Source: an archaeon (GTDB taxonomy: Archaea > Thermoproteota > Nitrososphaeria > Nitrososphaerales > UBA183). From it: a stretch of DNA of 6,246 nucleotides. The position numbers were made by a program, and so were the translations under genes. Numbering within the stretch: position 1 is the stretch's first letter; each line of letters starts with the position of its first letter. The notes beneath the pieces were generated by a model, which saw nothing but the letters and a program-made list of their open reading frames with translations, had not been told where the DNA came from and ran no database searches. This document shows, one piece after another, positions 5,882-6,246 of this stretch. The stretch covers positions 1 through 6,246 of the forward strand of contig JAKAPI010000037.1 of the NCBI GenBank assembly GCA_021807225.1. Direction: 5' to 3'.

Positions 5882-6246
5882 CCCGGTCCTCAAGGTCGAA
5901 GGGATAGTCAAGCACTTCCCCGTCTATTCCAGAGGGATACTCCTCAAGACGCTCATAGGCAATGTGCACGCGGTCGACTCGGTGAACCTCTCCATCGAGA
6001 AAGGGGAGATATTCGGGTTGGTGGGGGAGTCGGGGTGTGGGAAGACCACCCTGGGGAAGGTGGTGCTTGACCTTGAGCCTGCCGACAGCGGGAAGGTCTT
6101 CTTCGAAGGCCGAGACATATACGAGACCCTGGCCAATGGGGCCGTCGAGGACAAGAAGTACATCCGCCGAGGTATGCAGATGGTCTTCCAGAACCCCTAC
6201 GGCTCGCTGGACCCGAGGATGACGGTCTTCGACATCATAAGCGAGC
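5874..6246 (+). CDS. dppF: Opp/Dpp-type ABC transporter ATP-binding protein, F subunit (5' part, cut by window edge)
   Basis: Partner ATPase of the D subunit; only the first 124 codons are present and the frame is open to the edge. The opening (VLKVEGIVKHFPVYSRGIL, then VHAVDSVNLSIEKGEIFGLV) is the usual F-subunit N-terminus. Walker A is GESGCGKT (51-58), and the Q-loop is Gln106 in FQNPYGSLDPRMTV. The Cys in Walker A (GCGKT) is common in F subunits, whereas D has GSGKT. The start is GTG 5874, the only start codon after an in-frame stop at 5862-5864. It overlaps the end of the D gene by 8 nt. GGAAGGAG (5853-5860) lies upstream, with a rather long 13-nt spacing. Signature, Walker B and the C-terminal extension lie outside the window. 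Confidence 0.93.
   Translation, partial: MGDPVLKVEGIVKHFPVYSRGILLKTLIGNVHAVDSVNLSIEKGEIFGLVGESGCGKTTLGKVVLDLEPADSGKVFFEGRDIYETLANGAVEDKKYIRRGMQMVFQNPYGSLDPRMTVFDIISE

Noticed and set aside
5279..5911. 210-aa minus-strand frame opposite the D ATPase
   Set aside because: The plus-strand gene has every ABC motif; the antisense product has no domain and is a by-product of high GC.
1..6246. tRNA, rRNA, CRISPR array, insertion sequence or long direct repeats
   Set aside because: None was seen on reading both strands; almost all the sequence is accounted for by protein-coding genes.

Overview
The window looks like a GC-rich chromosomal segment of a heterotrophic archaeon. Four things point that way. 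The type I signal peptidase is of the Ser/His kind found in archaea and the ER, not the bacterial Ser/Lys kind. AT-rich TATA-like islands sit at archaeal distances from start codons, and one places transcription start almost exactly on an ATG, as in a leaderless mRNA. Arginine is often encoded by AGG/AGA in otherwise GC-rich genes. Nearly all start codons are TTG or GTG. A Thermoproteota-type lineage (for example a soil Nitrososphaeria or Bathyarchaeia relative) would fit, but the phylum cannot be fixed from this sequence alone.

Layout, left to right. (1) Positions 1-53 are a possible 3' tail of a gene entering from the left (+ strand). (2) On the minus strand is a signal peptidase I (66-596, or up to 683 with a less likely start). 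It is divergent from a small two-helix membrane protein on the plus strand (697-984). A near-palindromic TATA-like element at 623-635 could serve both. (3) Two minus-strand genes for exported or membrane-anchored proteins follow. One (1065-2297) is a cysteine-paired, sequon-rich secreted protein with a C-terminal CAP/YkwD-like domain. The other (2379-2963) is a short protein of unknown family with an N-terminal and a C-terminal membrane helix. Each has its own TATA-like element. (4) From about 3024 to the right edge the plus strand carries a tightly packed Opp/Dpp-type (oligo/dipeptide) ABC importer operon: permease B, permease C, ATPase D and the first 124 codons of ATPase F, which runs off the window.

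How they may work together. The B and C permeases form the membrane channel and D and F the two nucleotide-binding subunits. No substrate-binding protein is encoded in the window, so it must lie downstream of the F gene or elsewhere. The flanking genes all concern the cell surface: signal peptidase, a secreted CAP-like protein and two small membrane proteins. This is consistent with a surface-protein/peptide-uptake neighbourhood, but a functional link is inference from proximity. No tRNA, rRNA, CRISPR array, insertion sequence or long repeat was seen. No stretch above 300 bases lacks a gene.
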